A DNA stretch of 64,000 nucleotides from Paraburkholderia lacunae (lineage in GTDB: Bacteria > Pseudomonadota > Gammaproteobacteria > Burkholderiales > Burkholderiaceae), in contig NZ_QHKS01000006.1 of the NCBI RefSeq assembly GCF_003353175.1, positions 296,966-360,965 of the forward strand, written 5' to 3'. Positions within the stretch are counted from its first letter, which is position 1, and every line of letters begins with the position of its first letter. A program made the translations under genes and the position numbers. The notes under the pieces were generated by a model. The model did not search any database. It was not told where the DNA came from and saw only the letters and a program-made list of their open reading frames with translations. Of the stretch, positions 61,076-64,000 are shown one piece after another.

Positions 61076-61393
61076 CGAGGCTGCGCAGTCTTGCTGCTTC
61101 TTGCGTGACTTTATTTGCGAGCCGGCTTCCCGTTTGTCGTGTTCATCGCTTTGTCGAGAGCGGGCCATGTCCATTCGAGGTTGCGGGGAAACCGTGGCAG
61201 ACCGTCGAAACGTGACGGACTGGAGCGCTCACCTACCGCAAGAGTAGGACGTTGCCCCCTGCCGGGTTTTATCGCCCGTTTGCACAATAGTAGCGTGGCG
61301 AGCAGTGAGAAATGCGAATCGTCATTGATGCAGTGCCAAGTCTTTATCACTCGTGGTGTCAGGCAGCCGGGAGACGGCGCAGGGGAGACGGCC
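61076..61393. other. 318-base regulatory gap before the Cyc2-like gene
   Basis: No gene seen. The CCTAC-n7-GTAGG inverted repeat at 61232-61248 and a possible promoter region downstream of it (about 61260-61310) lie here. The spacing to the start and the motif match those of the MCO operon. Confidence 0.6.
61232..61248. promoter_or_regulatory. CCTAC-n7-GTAGG inverted repeat upstream of Cyc2-like gene
   Basis: CCTAC (61232-61236) and GTAGG (61244-61248) flank CGCAAGA. The 17-base site differs at one spacer position from the copy at 45448-45464, and lies 146 bases before the gene's start. Confidence 0.7.
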
Positions 61394-62779
61394 ATGTCAA
61401 AGGCTAGTACCAGTAACCAGGCGCTTTATCGTCTGCTTCGCTGCAGCTCGACTGCCGCACTCGCGGCGCTTTGTCTGTTGCTGACTTCCACCGCGCACGC
61501 GTTGCCGATATTCGCGCGTCAGACGGGGCAAAGCTGCGTGGCGTGTCACGCCGGCGGCCAATTTCCCGAACTGACACCCTATGGGCGGATGTTCAAGTTG
61601 AATGGTTATACCCTCGGCGAACGCACCATTCCAATCGCCGTGATGGGTACCGTGGATGTGACCAAGACAAGGCACAACGACGACGCTAACGGGAATCCCA
61701 TTTCTCCCAAAGACGGCAATCTGACATGGGATGCGGCCAGCATTTTCCTCGCCGGGAAGATCACCGACAAGATCGGCGCGTTCGCTCAATATACCTACAC
61801 GAACTACGATCACCAGAATGGCGACGGCAAGTGGATCGGTAAATGGGCATCGGACAACACCGATGTCCGTTACGTGGAACGGATCGTCGGCGAAGCGAGC
61901 GACTTCATACTGGGCGTAACGTTGCACAACAATCCGACCGTACAGGACGTCTGGAACACTGCGCCCGCATGGAGCTACCCCTATCTCTCTTCGTCGACGA
62001 GCGCGGTTGGGTCTCCGCCGTTTACGCCTCTCATCGAGGGGGCATTGGCGCAGCAGGTCGTGGGCATTGGCGGCTACATGTACTGGAACAAGATGGTGTA
62101 CGCGGAACTGACCGGGTACAGCACCGCCGACGGAATCTGGTCGTTTCTGAGCCATGGCAGCAAGGCCGGAGACCTGGCCCACCCGCAGACCTATCTGAAG
62201 GGCTACAACCCGTATTGGCGGCTTGCGCTGACTCGCGAATGGGGTCCGCATAACATCATGCTGGGGACGTTCGGGTTGCTGGCCGACGTCTATCCCAACG
62301 ATCCAGACGCTTTCCCGATATTCACGCAGGGTGTGACCCGCTATCGCGATATCGGTGTGGATGCGCAGTATCAGTACCTGCTGGAGCCGCATACGATTAC
62401 GGCACAGGCACGCTACGTTCACGAGAACATCAGCGATCCGAATAATTTCGTTTTGGGCGACAGCCAGTCGGCGAATCTCAAATCGATGCTGCTGAAAGCG
62501 TCGTACATCTATCAGGCCAAGTACGGCGTGAGCCTCGCTTTCTTCAATGTGACGGGCAGCACCGATAGCGTGGCTTACGCCAGCAGCGCGAACTTTTCTC
62601 CTGCCACGCAGGGATGGATACCCGAGATTTTCTGGATTCCGGTGCAGAACATCCGGGTCGGCCTGCAATACACGCATTTCACCAAATTCCTTGGATCCCG
62701 AACCAACTACGACGGCACCGGACGCAACGCATCGGACAACGACACGCTGTTCGTCTACTTATGGGCCGCGTATTGGTGA
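61394..62779 (+). CDS. Cyc2-like outer-membrane cytochrome-porin fusion
   Basis: A 461-residue protein in which a signal peptide (about 1-36, ending AHA-L) is followed by a short heme-binding N-terminus and a large beta-barrel ending in aromatic YLWAAYW, the sign of an outer-membrane protein. The cytochrome part reads PIFARQTGQSCVACH (Cys48, Cys51, His52) then FPELTPYGRMFKLNGYT, closely matching the Cyc2 signature (ARQTG...CxxCH...PELTPFGR.FK..GY) known from iron-oxidising bacteria. Cyc2 takes electrons from outside the cell through the outer membrane. The gene is preceded by the shared regulatory motif and followed by a diheme cytochrome. Confidence 0.85.
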   Translation: MSKASTSNQALYRLLRCSSTAALAALCLLLTSTAHALPIFARQTGQSCVACHAGGQFPELTPYGRMFKLNGYTLGERTIPIAVMGTVDVTKTRHNDDANGNPISPKDGNLTWDAASIFLAGKITDKIGAFAQYTYTNYDHQNGDGKWIGKWASDNTDVRYVERIVGEASDFILGVTLHNNPTVQDVWNTAPAWSYPYLSSSTSAVGSPPFTPLIEGALAQQVVGIGGYMYWNKMVYAELTGYSTADGIWSFLSHGSKAGDLAHPQTYLKGYNPYWRLALTREWGPHNIMLGTFGLLADVYPNDPDAFPIFTQGVTRYRDIGVDAQYQYLLEPHTITAQARYVHENISDPNNFVLGDSQSANLKSMLLKASYIYQAKYGVSLAFFNVTGSTDSVAYASSANFSPATQGWIPEIFWIPVQNIRVGLQYTHFTKFLGSRTNYDGTGRNASDNDTLFVYLWAAYW

Positions 62780-62953
62780 CATCCACGCCGGCGTGTCCGA
62801 CTAAAACTTGTCGCGCTTGCCTGGAATAAAGGAAAGGTGCCTCGCGTTCATGCAGTAGCGGCGCAAACGGGAGGCGTTGAACTACGCACTGAATGCGCTG
62901 CGCTTTGTTGCGCGGCCTTAAAGGGCGGTAAGAGCAGTCTGGAGGTTCGTGAC

Positions 62954-63655
62954 ATGAACAAATTGGCGCAGTTCATCTCGCTTGGGATGTTGCTTGTCGG
63001 GTCGGGCTGTCACGACCTGGAACGATCCCGGGCAGTCGATAATCCGGCTGTCTCCGGAAAGACCATTGCTCTGCAAGTTTGCTCGAACTGTCATGGCGCG
63101 AACGGCGTGTCGGTATCGCCGACCTTTCCCAAGCTGGCGGGGCAACGACGGGAATACCTTGTCGATCAATTGACGGACTTCAAGAACCATGCCCGAACCG
63201 ACCCGAACGCCAAACGATTCATGTGGGGCTTTACCCACTTGAGCGAAGCGCAGATCGACGAGCTTGCTACGTATTTTTCAAGTCAGCACGCGGTTCTGGG
63301 TGAACCCGGCGACCCGGCGCTCATTCACAAGGGGAAAGCGATTTTTACAGCGGGCCTGCCGGACAAGGGCGTCGCGGCATGCGTTTCCTGTCACGGCCAG
63401 CACGGCGAGGGGAAGGACACGTTTCCTGGTCTGGCTGGGCAGCACGCGGACTACATCGTGAAGCAGCTCATGGTGTTCCAGCGCACCGAAGATCGGCCCC
63501 GCGGTGCCATCATGAAGGCGGTCTGCGCCAATATGTCGGACGAGGATATGCGCGCCGTCGCGGCCTTCGTCGAGGCGTTTCCGCCGGAGACCGAGGCATC
63601 GGCCAGCCCGCCAGCCGAGCCGCAGGCGCCGGACGGCTCGCAGGCCAATCAATGA
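62954..63655 (+). CDS. Diheme cytochrome c (c4-like), probable lipoprotein
   Basis: A 233-residue periplasmic electron carrier with two c-type hemes: CSNCHGANGVSVSPTFPKLAGQ (Cys43, Cys46, His47) and CVSCHGQHGEGKDTFPGLAGQHADY (Cys143, Cys146, His147), with Met ligands expected in FMWGFTHLS and in the MKAVCANMSDED region. The signal ends near LLVGSGC, so Cys19 may be a lipid anchor. GGAGG precedes the ATG at 62954; the frame opens earlier at 62837 without such a site. It is a plausible acceptor of electrons from the Cyc2-like protein. Confidence 0.92.
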   Translation: MNKLAQFISLGMLLVGSGCHDLERSRAVDNPAVSGKTIALQVCSNCHGANGVSVSPTFPKLAGQRREYLVDQLTDFKNHARTDPNAKRFMWGFTHLSEAQIDELATYFSSQHAVLGEPGDPALIHKGKAIFTAGLPDKGVAACVSCHGQHGEGKDTFPGLAGQHADYIVKQLMVFQRTEDRPRGAIMKAVCANMSDEDMRAVAAFVEAFPPETEASASPPAEPQAPDGSQANQ

Positions 63656-63669
63656 GCCTGCTTGCTTGA

Positions 63670-63701
63670 CGTATCGCTGCGCCCACAGGCGCAGCGATAC
63701 G
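63670..63701. terminator. Hairpin after the diheme cytochrome gene
   Basis: CGTATCGCTGCGCC and its exact complement flank the loop CACA, a perfect 14-bp stem 14 bases after the stop. There is no T tract, so termination may be factor dependent. Confidence 0.55.
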
Positions 63702-63776
63702 GACGCGCAAGCGACCGGCGGGTTTGCGTGGGGCGAATGAAGCGTCGGAGCGAAGCTCTGCGCAACGGTGAAGGCC

Positions 63777-64000
63777 ATGAATCTGACACGATTGTTTCTT
63801 GATGCCGGTGCGCCGGAGCGGGAACCCGCGCCTCAAAAGGACGCTGCCCTGACCGCGGCCCGCGCATCGACGCCGCTCGACGAGCGCCCGTTCCTGAAGC
63901 GCCTCGGCATGACCGACTGGCTGTTCGCCCTCGCGATGGTCGCGGGCGCCGGGTTTGCGCTGTCGCGCTATTACCCGTTCATGAATTACTACGACAAGCT
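63777..64000 (+). CDS. Cytochrome c biogenesis protein (CcsB/ResC-like), N-terminal part
   Basis: The window ends inside this gene; 74 residues are visible. The polar start is followed by FLKRLGMTDWLFALAMVAGAGFALSRYYPFMNYYDKL, which begins the first membrane helix. The pattern 'W..F.l.m..G.gfaLsry...MnyYdk' is the opening of CcsB/ResC-type cytochrome c maturation proteins of betaproteobacteria. It fits the heme proteins just upstream, whose maturation it would serve. The AAGG preceding ATG is weak but usable. Confidence 0.7.
   Translation, partial: MNLTRLFLDAGAPEREPAPQKDAALTAARASTPLDERPFLKRLGMTDWLFALAMVAGAGFALSRYYPFMNYYDK

Overview
The window is GC-rich and densely coded, with a Burkholderiales (Paraburkholderia/Burkholderia/Caballeronia-like) gene content: paired LysR regulators, MocR and LacI regulators, KipI/KipA homologues, DUF899, YciI, levansucrase plus GH32, a HiPIP and a caa3-type oxidase. 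The first ~1.9 kb is visibly AT-richer and the 1.9-4.4 kb and 10.7-16 kb stretches carry gene fragments, so this looks like an accessory-rich part of a large replicon. I saw no rRNA, tRNA or CRISPR array.

Layout. 0.4-1.9 kb: a 78-residue peptide gene, an intrinsic-terminator hairpin, then a 385-residue protein of unknown function (a possible peptide/maturation pair). 1.9-4.1 kb: gene-poor DNA with inverted repeats, a patatin-like lipase, a multicopper-oxidase remnant and a HiPIP. 4.4-10.7 kb: a DUF1269 protein, a small membrane protein and a complete five-gene caa3 oxidase operon behind a structured leader. 10.7-18.1 kb: two short-chain dehydrogenases, AraC and LysR regulators, YciI and DUF1488 proteins, with fragments of a Cys/Met-metabolism enzyme, an HD-domain protein and PhzF between them. 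18.2-22.8 kb: a LysR-controlled operon for a VOC protein, PxpB/PxpC, an MFS carrier and a D-glutamate-cyclase-like protein. 23.2-25.1 kb: Prx6-type peroxiredoxin and a persulfide dioxygenase-rhodanese fusion. 25.2-29.5 kb: MocR regulator, FAD amino-acid dehydrogenase and an amino-acid ABC binding protein. 29.8-35.8 kb: ArsR/SRPBCC, two GSTs, DUF899, NnrU, SurE and Ogt. 36.0-43.5 kb: an LRR-kinase fusion, a sugar binding protein and a LacI-controlled fructan locus. 43.6-45.1 kb: alanine dehydrogenase and an MXKDX-repeat protein.

45.6-64.0 kb is the most unusual region. Three consecutive cupredoxin/multicopper-oxidase-type secreted proteins (527, 550 and 2755 residues, the last carrying SdrD-like, IPT and right-handed beta-helix regions) are followed by a 166-residue secreted protein, two tandem LolA-like proteins, a cytochrome c/periplasmic-binding-protein fusion, a Cyc2-like cytochrome-porin fusion, a diheme cytochrome c and the start of a cytochrome c biogenesis (CcsB/ResC) gene. 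The MCO operon and the Cyc2-like gene share an almost identical 17-bp inverted repeat about 140 bp upstream of their start codons. I infer one regulon for extracellular redox chemistry (metal or other extracellular electron donor oxidised at the cell surface, electrons passed through the outer membrane to periplasmic cytochromes). The substrate cannot be read from the sequence.
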